Of a stretch of DNA of 64,000 nt, positions 34,939 through 44,770 are shown in pieces. Source of the DNA: CAWJMD01 sp963845675 (GTDB lineage: Bacteria > Actinomycetota > Actinomycetes > Actinomycetales > CAWJMD01); assembly GCA_963845675.1 (NCBI GenBank), contig CAWJSX010000005.1, positions 1 through 64,000 of the forward strand. Reading direction: 5' to 3'. The number at the start of each line of letters is the position of its first letter. Position 1 is the first letter of the stretch. A program made the translations under genes and the position numbers. The notes beneath the pieces were generated by a model. The model was not told the origin of the DNA and searched no databases. It saw nothing but the letters and a program-made list of their open reading frames with translations.

Positions 34939-37626
34939 ATGGAGCGACCGGTGCCGAACGCGCGCGACACGGCGACGACGCCGACGACGCGGACGACGCC
35001 GTGGCGTTCGTCCGCCCGGGGCCCTGTGCTGGTCGTCGCGCTGCTGACGGCCGCCGCACCCCTGGTCGTCCCGATGTCGTCAGGTCCCCTGCTCGTGGTC
35101 TCGGCGCTCGCAGCCGCCGTGCTGTGCGGTGTGGCCGGTGCCCGCGCGGGCTCCGCCGACAGGTGGGCCTGGTTCCTGCTCGGCAGCGCCCAGCTCGCCA
35201 ACGGCATCGGCAACGTGACGATCGCCTCCGACGCGACGTGGCTCGACGCGCCGACCTGGGCCGCCAGCATCGCGTTCAACCTGGCATCGCTGCTCACGGC
35301 GCTCGGGCTGATCGCCTTCGTGCTGCCGCCCGCGCAGCAGCAGCGGCTCCTGCGGACGCTGGTCGACCTGCTGATCGTCGCCGGCAGCGCGTTCGTCGTG
35401 GGCTGGCACTGGAACCTGCCGGCGCTGATGGGCGAGCAGCGTGACGCCAGCGCGCTGGGCCTGATGGGCTCCACCGCCCTGGTGCTCAACCTCATCGGGC
35501 TCCTCGTCGGACTGGTGCTGATGCGGTCACGCACCCGTGGCGAGGCCGCGGGCGTCCGGCTGGCCTGGGCGTCCCTCGTCGTCGCGACCGTGGGCGACAC
35601 GCTCGTCGTGACGACGGTCCCCACCGAGCTGGCGGACCTGGCTCCCGACGCGTGGGTGTGGTCGTCGATCATCATGGGCGTCGGCGCCACCTACGCCCTC
35701 CCCGACTCGGAGCCGGTGCGGTGGATCGGTCGGGACCGGTCGATGGACGCCGCCACCGTCAGCCTGTCCGCCACCGTGCTGCTGGTGCTGGCCGGTGGGC
35801 CGCTCGACCGTGTGGCGGAGGTGGTCCTCTGCGCGGTGGTCCTGCTGCTGCTCGCGCGACAGGTCCGCGTCACGACCGAGCGCGCTCGGCTCGCGCTGTC
35901 GCTGCGTGCCAGCGAGGAGCACTTCAGGACGCTGGTGCAGGACACGCGTGACGTGATCATGCGCGTCGACGACCACGGCACGATCAGCTACGCCTCACCC
36001 GCCTGCCGCCGCCTCTTCGGCCTTGACGCGGACGAGATCCTCGGCACGCGCCTGATCGACCTCGTCGCGCACGACCGGCGCGAGGAGGTCGCGACCGTCA
36101 TGCGGCGCCTGCGCACCCCCGGCACGTCCGAGCGCATCGAGACCGACGTGACCACACCCGACGGCGAGCTGCTGCACGTCGAGGCCATCGGCACCCAGGT
36201 GCCCGACGGTTTCGTGGTCTCGATCCGAGACGTCACCGAACGGGTCGAGCTGCAGCGTCGCCTGCACCACGCGGCCCACCACGACGGCCTCACCCGCATC
36301 CCGAACCGCGCCAGCTTCGAAGCCGCCCTGGCGGACCGCATCGCGGAACCCGGCGGCGCCACGGTCATGTTCGTCGACCTGGACGGCTTCAAGCGCATCA
36401 ACGACTCCACCGGTCACGCCGCCGGCGACGCGGTGCTCATCGAGGTGGTGCGACGGATCGCGTCGGCCCTGCACCCCGGAGACCTGCTTGCCCGCTTCGG
36501 AGGCGACGAGTTCACGGTGCTGCTGCGCCCGGGGCTGGACCCCGAGCTGGCGCGCGACCTCGCGGAGCAGGTGCGCGACGCGGTCAGGGGCGGGTACGAG
36601 GTCGACGGCCGGGAGGTGAGCCTCGGTGCCACCGTCGGGGTCGCCTTCGGGATGCAGGGCTCCGACCCGGCGGCGCTCGTGCACAACGCCGACCTCGCCA
36701 TGTACGCGGCCAAGTCGGACACCGGCTCGTCCGTCCGCATCTTCGAGCAGCAGATGCACGACGAGGCAGCGCGGAGGGTGCAGCTGGAGAGCCACCTCCG
36801 CCGGGCGCTGTCGGGCGACGGGCTGCGGCTGGTCTACCAACCGGTCGTGGACCTCACGACGGGAAGCATCGAGGGCGTCGAGGCGCTGCTGCGCTGGTTC
36901 GACGGCGAGCGTGTCGTGCTCGACCCGGGCGAGCTCGTGGCGCTGGCGGAGTCGCTCGGCCTGATCGGGCAGCTCGGCGAGCTCGTCCTGGCCCGGGCGA
37001 TCACCCAGGCGGCCGAGTGCGCCCGTGCGGGGTTCCCGGTGCGGATGGCGGTCAACGTCTCGTCGCGGCAGTTCCAGGACGCCGACCTCCCGTCGCTGGT
37101 CGGCTCGCTGCTCGAGGAGCACGGCGTCGACCCCGGGATGCTGACGCTCGAGGTCACCGAGACGGTCCTCCTGGAGGACACCGAGGCCGCGATCGAGGTC
37201 CTCGCCACGCTGCGGACGCTCGGCGTCCGGCTCGCGATCGACGACTTCGGCACGGGCTACTCCGGGCTGGCGTACCTGCACCGCCTGCCGGTGCACGAGC
37301 TCAAGATCGACCGATCGTTCGTCAGCGGTCTGGGCCGCGTGCCCCAGCTCACGTCGTTGGTCTCGACCGTCGTGCAGATGGGGCAGGACCTCGGCCTCAA
37401 GCTGGTCGCCGAAGGCGTCGAGAACCCGCTCCAGATGCACCACCTGAAGGGTCTCGGCGTCCACTCCATGCAGGGGTACCTCGCCTCACGGCCCCTGTCG
37501 AGCACCGGGCTGATGGCCTGCCTGCGCCGCGGCCCGTACGCGCTGCGCGTCGCCGGCGGCGCGACCTACCTCCCCCGTGCCACGAGCGCACCGCCCCCGC
37601 GCGAGGACGAGGCCGTCCACGCCTGA
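34939..37626 (+). CDS. Membrane PAS-GGDEF-EAL c-di-GMP protein
   Basis: Intact 895 residues from ATG 34939. The N-terminal 300 residues contain about eight membrane segments. A PAS domain follows near 328-430 (FRTLVQDTRDVIMRVDDHG). The GGDEF domain has VDLDGFKRINDSTGHAAGD and ARFGGDEFTVLL near residue 520, with no R-x-x-D I-site. The EAL domain starts LRLVYQPVVDLTTG, with EALLRWF near 650 and IDDFGTGYSGLAYLHRLP near 770, plus KLVAEGVEN. Both active sites look complete, so it could make and degrade c-di-GMP depending on its sensor. TAGCCT occurs 41 nt upstream (34892). Confidence 0.92.
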   Translation: MERPVPNARDTATTPTTRTTPWRSSARGPVLVVALLTAAAPLVVPMSSGPLLVVSALAAAVLCGVAGARAGSADRWAWFLLGSAQLANGIGNVTIASDATWLDAPTWAASIAFNLASLLTALGLIAFVLPPAQQQRLLRTLVDLLIVAGSAFVVGWHWNLPALMGEQRDASALGLMGSTALVLNLIGLLVGLVLMRSRTRGEAAGVRLAWASLVVATVGDTLVVTTVPTELADLAPDAWVWSSIIMGVGATYALPDSEPVRWIGRDRSMDAATVSLSATVLLVLAGGPLDRVAEVVLCAVVLLLLARQVRVTTERARLALSLRASEEHFRTLVQDTRDVIMRVDDHGTISYASPACRRLFGLDADEILGTRLIDLVAHDRREEVATVMRRLRTPGTSERIETDVTTPDGELLHVEAIGTQVPDGFVVSIRDVTERVELQRRLHHAAHHDGLTRIPNRASFEAALADRIAEPGGATVMFVDLDGFKRINDSTGHAAGDAVLIEVVRRIASALHPGDLLARFGGDEFTVLLRPGLDPELARDLAEQVRDAVRGGYEVDGREVSLGATVGVAFGMQGSDPAALVHNADLAMYAAKSDTGSSVRIFEQQMHDEAARRVQLESHLRRALSGDGLRLVYQPVVDLTTGSIEGVEALLRWFDGERVVLDPGELVALAESLGLIGQLGELVLARAITQAAECARAGFPVRMAVNVSSRQFQDADLPSLVGSLLEEHGVDPGMLTLEVTETVLLEDTEAAIEVLATLRTLGVRLAIDDFGTGYSGLAYLHRLPVHELKIDRSFVSGLGRVPQLTSLVSTVVQMGQDLGLKLVAEGVENPLQMHHLKGLGVHSMQGYLASRPLSSTGLMACLRRGPYALRVAGGATYLPRATSAPPPREDEAVHA

Positions 37627-37858
37627 CCCTCCCCATGACGGGCGTCCGGTCTGGACGGGGCCGGCCCCCCATGCCGTCACCCGTACGGTGCACGGACCGG
37701 GCAGCCGTCACCCTCCGTGGACACCGACGTCGATGCCGGGGCTCGTGGTTGGGACGTACAGGTGAGCACCACGCGACCGCACAGGGCGGATCACCAGCGG
37801 CTGTCACGATGAACAGCGCGACGGGGTGCCGTACGCGCGGACGAAGGGGGGCGTGACG

Positions 37859-39541
37859 ATGACACACCGTGCTCTGGCGACGGGGATGGCGTGCGCGCTC
37901 GCCGCCACCTTGTCGGTCCCGCTCACCGGCCCGGCCCTGGCCGCGGCACCGCCCGGGCACGGACCGGCCGGCCACGCCGCGGCCGAGCCGCTCGACTCGG
38001 AGTGGGGCGACGACGACACCCACGAGGGCAGGAAGGCGTCGAGGCTCACGGGCTCGTGGGTGGCACAGCGCGACCACGGGTCGCTCTGGTACATCACCAA
38101 GCAGACCGGGGCCCAGGTCGTCTGGGGAAAGCAGGATCCCCGGGACGGTCGGCGCAAGCTCACCGGTCACGGCGTCGGCGTCGCCCTGATCGACACGGGC
38201 GTGGCTCCCGTCAACGGGCTGGTGACCCCGGGCAAGGTCGTCAACGGGCCCGACCTGTCGTTCGAGTCGCAGTCGGACAACACGCGCTACCTCGACGGGT
38301 ACGGCCACGGCACGCACATGGCCGGCATCATCGCCGGCCGGGACGGCGCAGTCGTCCGGGGCAACGAGAAGGACGACAAGTACTTCGTGGGGATGGCGCC
38401 GGACGCCAGGATCATCAACGTGAAGGTCGGTGCCGCTGACGGCGGCACCGACGTCTCCCAGGTGGTCGCCGCCGTGGACTGGGTCGTCGCCCACCGCGCC
38501 GACCACAACATCCGGGTGCTGAACCTCTCCTACGGCACCGACTCCGCGCAGCCGTCCACGACCGACCCGCTCGCCCACGCCGTCGAGAACGCCTGGCGCG
38601 CAGGGATCGTCGTCGTCGTGGCCGCAGGCAACGACGGGGAGTCCGGTGCCACCCGCCTGACGATGCCCGCCGTCGACCCGTACGTCCTGGCCGTCGGGTC
38701 GTCCGACCACCACGGCAGCGACAGCCCGCGGGACACGACAGTGGGTACCTGGACCAACGACGGGACGACCGAGCGTCGTCCCGACCTGATCGCGCCGGGC
38801 AAGTCGGTCGTCGGGCTCGGCGTGCCCGGCTCGCTCGCGTGGACCCAGCATCCGGAGGGCAAGGTGTACGGCGACGCCTCGGGCCGCCTCTTCCGGGGCA
38901 CCGGGACCTCGCAGTCCGCGGCCGTGGTGTCGGGCGCCGCGGCCCTGATCCTCCAGCGCAACCCGGAGCTGACACCCGACCAGGTCAAGGGCCTGCTGCG
39001 GGCGAGCGCGGACCGGCTGATGGTCGACAGGGACCTCACCCAGGGGGCCGGACTCCTCGACGTGAAGGGCGCGGTGGAGCTGCTCGAGGCGCAGAGGCCT
39101 GGCGCCTACCGCCAGGCCTGGGCGACGTCCACCGGACGCGGCTCGCTCGAGGCCTCCCGCGGCGGAAGCCACGTGGCCGACCCCGACACCGGGGCGCTCC
39201 TGACCGGGGAGCAGGACATCTTCGGCGAGACGTGGGACGCGACGACGTGGGCCGAGGCGTCCGCGCAGCGCCGGTCGTGGAGCGGCGGCACCTGGCGGGG
39301 TTCCGAGTGGGCCGGCTCCGCGTGGAGCGGCACGTCCTGGGCCGGCACGACCTGGGCCTCGACCGCATGGAGCCGGCGGAGCTGGAGCGGTGTCGACTGG
39401 TCCCGCCGCAGCTGGAGCACGATGTCGTTCCTGCGCCGCAGCTGGTCGGGCGACGACTGGGCGCGCCGCAGCTGGTCCTCCGACAACTTCTCGCGACGGT
39501 CGTGGTCCACCGGTGACTGGGTGCTGTCCGGCACCTGGTGA
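37859..39541 (+). CDS. Secreted subtilisin-like S8 peptidase with Trp-rich repeat tail
   Basis: Intact 560 residues from ATG 37859, preceded by a gaaggggggcg ribosome-binding site. A Sec signal peptide (ALATGMACALAATLSVPLTG) exports it. The catalytic triad is VGVALIDTGVAPV (Asp near residue 110), GYGHGTHMAGIIAG (His near 150), and RGTGTSQSAAVVSGAAALI (Ser near 350), with the oxyanion Asn in VAAGNDG. After residue 470 comes a tail of about 95 residues packed with Trp, Ser and Arg, with six RRSWS units and related W-x-G-x-x-W-x-G units. The tail may bind the wall or glycan, or form a folded beta structure. Nothing else suggests a substrate. Confidence 0.9.
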   Translation: MTHRALATGMACALAATLSVPLTGPALAAAPPGHGPAGHAAAEPLDSEWGDDDTHEGRKASRLTGSWVAQRDHGSLWYITKQTGAQVVWGKQDPRDGRRKLTGHGVGVALIDTGVAPVNGLVTPGKVVNGPDLSFESQSDNTRYLDGYGHGTHMAGIIAGRDGAVVRGNEKDDKYFVGMAPDARIINVKVGAADGGTDVSQVVAAVDWVVAHRADHNIRVLNLSYGTDSAQPSTTDPLAHAVENAWRAGIVVVVAAGNDGESGATRLTMPAVDPYVLAVGSSDHHGSDSPRDTTVGTWTNDGTTERRPDLIAPGKSVVGLGVPGSLAWTQHPEGKVYGDASGRLFRGTGTSQSAAVVSGAAALILQRNPELTPDQVKGLLRASADRLMVDRDLTQGAGLLDVKGAVELLEAQRPGAYRQAWATSTGRGSLEASRGGSHVADPDTGALLTGEQDIFGETWDATTWAEASAQRRSWSGGTWRGSEWAGSAWSGTSWAGTTWASTAWSRRSWSGVDWSRRSWSTMSFLRRSWSGDDWARRSWSSDNFSRRSWSTGDWVLSGTW

Positions 39542-39573
39542 CTCCGGTCCGCCTCAAGGCGCGCCAGCCGGAG
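39542..39573. terminator. Nested hairpin after the S8 peptidase
   Basis: Outer arms ctccgg/ccggag and inner arms cgcct/aggcg directly after the peptidase stop. A plausible but modest terminator without a T-tract. Confidence 0.35.
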
Positions 39574-39623
39574 GCCGATGAGGTGGCAGGGGTACAGCCG
39601 AGGTCCAGGGGACGGAGTCGACC

Positions 39624-42243
39624 GTGAGCACTGACGACACGTCGGTCAGGGCTGTCCCGGTCGGGTCGGATCCGGTCCAGGAACCAGGGGACCGGTCCCC
39701 CGTCCCGGCGATCTACGCGCTGTCCGTCGGGCTCGTCGCCGTCGCGGCCCTGCTCGTGCTCGTGGTGCTCCCGCAGCTGCCGACTCGCGATCTCCCGAGC
39801 CTGCCCCCGTGGTGGGTGCTGCTCCTACCGGCGTTCGCACTCAGCGAGCTGTTCACCGTGCACCTGCGCGTGGGCCGCAGCGCCTTCACCGTCTCCTTCG
39901 GACACATCCCGCTCGTGCTCGGGGTGGTCCTGCTCGACCCCGTCCAGCTGCTGACGGTGAGCGTGCTCGGGTCGGCCTTCACCCTGGTCGTCCACCGACG
40001 CCAGTGGGGCCTCAAGCTGCTGTTCAACGTCGGGCTCTGGGCGTTCGAGGCGGCCCTCGCCCTCACGCTCTACCGCCTCATCGCCGGGGACGCACCGCCG
40101 GCGTCGCTCCTCAGCCTGCTCGCCGTCCTCGCCACGATCCTCGTGACGGACCAGCTGACCGCGCTGGCGGTGACGGCGGTCATCTCACTCCACGAGGGTG
40201 AGCTCGAGCGGGAGTCGATCCGTGAGGCCCTCACGTGGGGCCTGCTGGTCGCCGTGTGCAACACCAGCGTCGGGCTCCTGGTGGTCGTCCTCGTGGCGGA
40301 ACAGCCCTTCGCCGTCCCCCTGCTCCTGGTGATGCTCGGCATGCTCGGCCTCTCCTACCGGGCCTACGAGCAGCTCCACCGGACGCACCAGCAGGTGGAG
40401 CGGCAGCACGACTTCGCGCAGGCCCTCGCGCGCGTCCACGGGTCCGGCAGCCTCATCGACGAGGTGCTGGAGCAGACCCGCACGATGATGCAGGTCGAGG
40501 TCGTCGAGGCCCACGTCGACGGCCGCGTGCACCGGTGCACAGCCTCCGGCGTCGAGGAGCCCACAGGAAGCACGTGCCTCCTCCGACTACTGGCTCGGCC
40601 TGGCCCGCGCCGGGTGCTCGGCCCTCCTGCCGCACGGCACAGCCGTGCCGGCCGAGCGGACGATCCTGCGGCTCAGCGGCGCCCACGAGGCGGCGATGGC
40701 TCCCGTCGTCCACGGCTCCGAGCTCCGCGGGGCGCTCGTGGCTCTCGACCGCCTCGGTGAGGTGACGTCGTTCACCGGCGACGACCTGCGCGCCCTGGAG
40801 ACCCTCGCCCACCAGACCAGCGTGGCGATGGACCGCGGACGCCTGGTCGACCGTCTCCGCCTGGAGGCCGACGACAGGGCGCGCGAGGCCCGGCACGACC
40901 AGCTGACCGGTCTGCCGAACCGCGCGCACTTCGTCGAGCTCGTCACCGGCGCCGTCGAGGCGCTGCCCGGTGTGGGGGTCCTCCTGCTCGACCTGGATCG
41001 TTTCAAGGACGTCAACGACGCCCTGGGCCACTCGGTCGGCGACGAGCTGCTGCGCGTGGTCGCCCGACGGCTGCGCGAGGACCTGGGGCCGGAGACGACG
41101 CTCGCACGGCTCGGCGGCGACGAGTTCGCCGTGATGGTGCCGGCCACAGGTGACGCCGAGGTGCCGGACGCCGTCCTGAAGGCGGTGGAGGCGATCGGCC
41201 GTGCCCTGCGGTCCGACGTGGACGTGCGGGGACGTCCGCCTCAACCTCGACGTCAGCATCGGCAGCGCGGTGGCCCCCACCGACGGCAGCACGGCCGAGC
41301 AGCTCCTGCAGCGCGCCGACGTGGCGATGTACCGCGCGAAGAAGGGGCGCACCGGCTACGAGCCGTACGACGCCCGGCTGGACGGGTCCGGGTCCGAGCG
41401 GCTGGCCCTCTACACCGAGCTGCGGCACGCGGTCGCCGACGAGCTGATCGACGTCCACTTCCAGCCGTCGCTCGACCCGGTGACGGGGCGCGTGCTGTCG
41501 GCGGAGGCTCTCGCGCGGTGGCAGCACCCCGTCCGCGGCGCCGTCGCCCCTGACACGTTCATCCCGCTCGCCGAGCGGAGCGGACTCATCAACGCGTTGA
41601 CCCACCTGGTGCTGCGCCGTGCGCTCGCGCGGCTGCGGGACTGGCGCGCCGAGGCGCTCCTGCCGCGCGTCGCCGTGAACCTGTCGCCGCGCGTGCTGCA
41701 CGACCTCGAGCTGCCCGGGACTGGTCGCATCGCTGCTCCGCGAGTTCGACGTCCCCGCCGAGGCGTTGACGCTCGAGATCACGGAGTCGGCCGTCATCGC
41801 CGACCCCGAGCGCGCCATGGCGGTGCTGCGAGGGCCTGGACGCCCTCGGCGTCCACCTGTCGGTCGACGACTACGGCACCGGCTACTCCTCGCTCGCCTA
41901 CCTGCGGCAGCTGCCGGTCGACGAGCTGAAGATCGACCGCTCCTTCGTCCAGCACCTGGCCGACGACGAGGGCGACGCGGTGATCGTCCGGTCGACGATC
42001 GGGCTGGCCCACGAGCTGGGGCTGACGGTCGTCGCCGAGGGCGTCGAGGACGCGGCCTCGCTCGGGCTGCTGCGCCTGTGGGGGTGCGAGGCGGCGCAGG
42101 GCTACCACCTGTGCAGGCCCGTACCCGCCGCGGCGCTCACGACCTGGCTGCGCGAGCGAGCGGACGACCCTGTCGGTCCCGAGCGCGTTCGACGACGGAC
42201 ACTGAGCCGCCCGGTGCCTGCGCGGTGTGACAGCCTGTGGCCG
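39624..42243 (+). CDS. Membrane GAF-GGDEF-EAL c-di-GMP protein (four frameshifts)
   Basis: About 870 residues from GTG 39624 (ggagtc ribosome-binding site upstream). Roughly seven membrane segments fill residues 25-260, followed by a helix and a GAF-like region. Frame changes occur near 40580, 41230, 41720 and 41835. Assembled, the GGDEF domain has HDQLTGLPNRAHFVELV and ARLGGDEFAVMV. The EAL domain has DVHFQPSLDPVTG, AEALARWQHP, LSVDDYGTGYSSLAYLRQLP and VVAEGVED. All catalytic motifs survive, and several shifts are at short G/C runs, which favours sequence error. After the EAL domain the frame meets no stop before the MOSC ATG at 42244, so the true C-terminus is unclear. Confidence 0.8.
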
Positions 42244-42955
42244 ATGCACCTCGGCCACGTCGCGACGGTCTACCGCTACCCGGTGAAGTCCGTTCTGGGA
42301 GAACGACTCGACTCGCGTCGAGGTCGACCGCGCGGGCTGGTCGGTGACCGGCTGTACGCCGTCCGCGACACCGACGGCAAGCTCGGCAGCGGCAAGAGCA
42401 CGCCGGCGCTTCCGGCGGATGGACGGGCTGCAGCTGCTGCGCGCGCGGTACGACGGCGGGGAGGTCGTGCTCGAGATGCCCGACGGCACCATCGTGCGCG
42501 GCGGAGACGCCGACCGGGTCGCCGACCTGCTCACCGGCCACGTCGGCCGTCCGGTGACGCTGGCCCGCGAGGGCGAGGTGTCGCACTTCGACGACGGGCC
42601 GGTGCACCTGGTGACGACGTCGTCCCTCGGCTCGCTGGCGAGCGCCCGTGGCGCTGGAGTCGACGAGCGCCGCTGCCGCCCGAACCTCGTGGTCGACACC
42701 GGCGACACCGACGGCTACCCCGAGGACGGCTGGCTCGGCCGCACGCTGGCGGTCGGCGACGACGTGCGGCTGCGGGTGGTCCAGCCGATGCCCCGCTGCG
42801 TGATGACCACGCACGCCACCGCCGACCTGCCCGCCGACGCGACCATGCTGCGCGACGTCACCGACCTGCACGGCGGGGACCTCGGCGTCCTGGCCGACGT
42901 GCTCCGCGGCGGCACCCTCCGGGTGGACGACCCCGTCGCGCTCCTGCCCTCCTGA
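42244..42955 (+). CDS. MOSC domain protein with N-terminal beta-barrel (frameshifts)
   Basis: About 235 residues from ATG 42244, which lies 7 nt after CAGCCT. The MOSC_N barrel begins LGHVATVYRYPVKSVLGE. Frame changes near 42310 and 42410 are needed to join GLVGDRLYAVRDTDGKLGSG and MDGLQLLRARYDGGEV. The MOSC domain follows, with HFDDGPVHLVTTSSLGSL, RRCRPNLVVDTGD and VVQPMPRCVMTTHATADLP, the last carrying the conserved Cys that coordinates molybdenum cofactor sulfur in relatives. Such proteins act in Moco-dependent N-oxide or hydroxylamine reduction or sulfur carriage. No Moco gene is nearby. Confidence 0.78.
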
Positions 42956-42998
42956 CGCGCCACCCCCTCCTCGCGGGTCGGGGGTGCAGGATGGTGCG

Positions 42999-43572
42999 AT
43001 GGCGATGCACCTGGGAACCACGGACGAGGCCAACGCGCTGCTCGCGCGCGACCCGCTGGCGCTCCTGACCGGGATGCTGCTCGACCAGCAGATCCCGATG
43101 GAGAAGGCGTTCACCTCGCCGCAGGTGCTCGCCGAGCGGATGGGGACCGACCGGCTCGACGCGCAGGCGATCGCGGCCCACGACCCCGAGGCCCTGGTCG
43201 AGATCTTCAGGACGCCGCCGGCGCTGCACCGCTTCCCCGGGTCGATGGCCAAGCGCACCCAGGAGATGTGCCAGGCGCTCGTCGACCACCACGACGGTGA
43301 CGCCGAGCAGGTCTGGGCCGGCGCCACGCTCGGGCACGGAGCTGGTGGTCGCGTCGCCGCCCTGCCCGGGTTCGGCGACCAGAAGGCCAGGATCTTCGCG
43401 GCCCTGCTGGCCAAGCAGCTCGGCGTGCAGCCGGCCGGGGTGGCGGGAGGCGACGGGCGACTACGGCCTGGACGGCTACCGGTCGATCGCGGACGTCGTC
43501 GACGACGAGTCGCGTCTCAAGGTGCGGGCGTACAAGAAGGAGAAGAAGGCCGCTGCGAAGGCCGCCGGCTGA
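42999..43572 (+). CDS. HhH-GPD family DNA base-excision protein (frameshifts)
   Basis: About 190 residues from ATG 42999, 6 nt after CAGGAT. The helix-hairpin-helix DNA glycosylase-like fold is suggested by ALLTGMLLDQQIPMEKAF near residue 22, a typical opening of this actinobacterial subfamily, and ALPGFGDQKARIFAALLAKQ, the GPD-like hairpin. Frame changes near 43325 and 43440 are needed before GDYGLDGYRSIADVVDDESR. The Lys/Ala-rich end (KKEKKAAAKAAG) is a basic tail. It should recognise damaged bases in DNA. Its lesion specificity is unknown. Confidence 0.78.
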
Positions 43573-44108
43573 GCGTCCAGTCGGTCGAGCTGCTGCTCGA
43601 CGACACCACCGACTCCGCGGTCCGGACACGCTGGGCGACGCTCGCGGACGCAGGTCTGCCGAGCCAGGCGACGCACGCCGGCCCGAGCAACAGACCGCAC
43701 GTGACGCTGTCGGTGCGGCACGAGATCGCCGACGACCTCGACCCGGAGATCGCCGGCGCCGTCGGCGACCTGCCCCTCCCACTGGTTCTGGGCGGCCTGC
43801 TCGTCTTCGCGCGGCGTCGCTGCGTCCTCGCCCAGGCCGTCGTCCCGTCCGCCGACCTGCTCTCGCTCCAGTCCCGCGTGCACGACGTGCTGCCGGAGCT
43901 CGGTGACCCGGCCTCCCGGCGGCGCCACCACCACCTCGTGCCCGGACGGTGGACACCGCACGTCACCCTCGCCCGCGGCCTGCGGCCGGAGCAGGTCGGT
44001 GACGCCGTGCACGCGCTCGGGCACCTCGACGACCTGGTGGGGACGGCCGTCGCGGTGCGTCGCTGGGACGCGGTGGCCCGGCGCGACTGGGTCGTCGCCG
44101 GAGCGTGA
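43569..44108 (+). CDS. 2'-5' RNA ligase-like 2H phosphoesterase
   Basis: About 179 residues ending at 44108. Two H-x-T motifs define the family: NRPHVTLSVRHEI near residue 40 and WTPHVTLARGLRP near 130, expected to act on 2',3'-cyclic or 2'-5' phosphodiesters. The start is uncertain. No ATG or GTG lies near SVQSVELLLDD, and a CTG at 43569 overlapping the previous TGA (CTGA) is the nearest candidate, unless a base is missing. It follows the HhH-GPD gene without a gap, so both are likely translated together. Confidence 0.75.
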   Translation: MSVQSVELLLDDTTDSAVRTRWATLADAGLPSQATHAGPSNRPHVTLSVRHEIADDLDPEIAGAVGDLPLPLVLGGLLVFARRRCVLAQAVVPSADLLSLQSRVHDVLPELGDPASRRRHHHLVPGRWTPHVTLARGLRPEQVGDAVHALGHLDDLVGTAVAVRRWDAVARRDWVVAGA

Positions 44109-44157
44109 GCGCCCCACTCGGCGTGCGGGCGAACCGATCCCGCGACAGGCTGCGCGC

Positions 44158-44700
44158 ATGACCGACATCCACGTCCCCCGCCCGACCTCCGGCGACGTCG
44201 TCGAGGTGATCATCGAGGACCACCGCCTGTTCGAGTCCCTGCTCCGCGACCTGCGCGACACCACCGCCGACCGCGAGGCCGCCCGCGCCGCCCTCTCCGC
44301 CGTGCTGATCGCGCACGGCGAGGCGGAGGAGGCCGAGGTCTACCCGAAGCTCGTGACGAAGGACGCGATCGACGACCACGACGCCGAGCACGGCGAGGAG
44401 GAGCACGCCGAGGGCAACGAGAAGCTGCTCGCCCTGCTGGAGTGCGTCGGCACGGACACCCAGAAGTTCGACGACGCCGTCGAGGAGCTCGCGACCGCGC
44501 TGAACCACCACATCGGCGAGGAGGAGCAGTCGATCCTCAGCCCAGCCCGCACCGAGGTCTCGGAGGAGACGCGACGCGACCTCGGCGCGAAGTTCCTGGC
44601 CGCGCGGAGCAGGCACCTCGACGACGACTGCGGCAGCATCGAGACCGTGCGCCGGATCGTCCGCGAGGCCGAGCGCGAGGGCAAGCTCGACGACGACTGA
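44158..44700 (+). CDS. Hemerythrin HHE domain protein
   Basis: Intact 180 residues from ATG 44158, 6 nt after CAGGCT. The four-helix HHE domain has EVIIEDHRLFESLL near residue 20 (first His), LIAHGEAEEAEVYPKL near 56 (His and Glu), and LATALNHHIGEEEQSIL near 118. These provide the His/Glu ligands of a di-iron site. The protein is very acidic in its middle (HDAEHGEEEHAEGNE). Such proteins bind oxygen or iron or protect against nitrosative stress. It appears monocistronic. Confidence 0.9.
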   Translation: MTDIHVPRPTSGDVVEVIIEDHRLFESLLRDLRDTTADREAARAALSAVLIAHGEAEEAEVYPKLVTKDAIDDHDAEHGEEEHAEGNEKLLALLECVGTDTQKFDDAVEELATALNHHIGEEEQSILSPARTEVSEETRRDLGAKFLAARSRHLDDDCGSIETVRRIVREAEREGKLDDD

Positions 44701-44770
44701 GGTCGGGAACGGTCGCCGAGGTCCCGGACGGACGGCCCGGGTCACGCCGCCGCAGCCCTAGCCTGGCGGC

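Noticed and set aside
39370..39520. CRISPR-like or tandem DNA repeat
   Set aside because: The repetitiveness is at the protein level (RRSWS units) with variable codons and no unique spacers.
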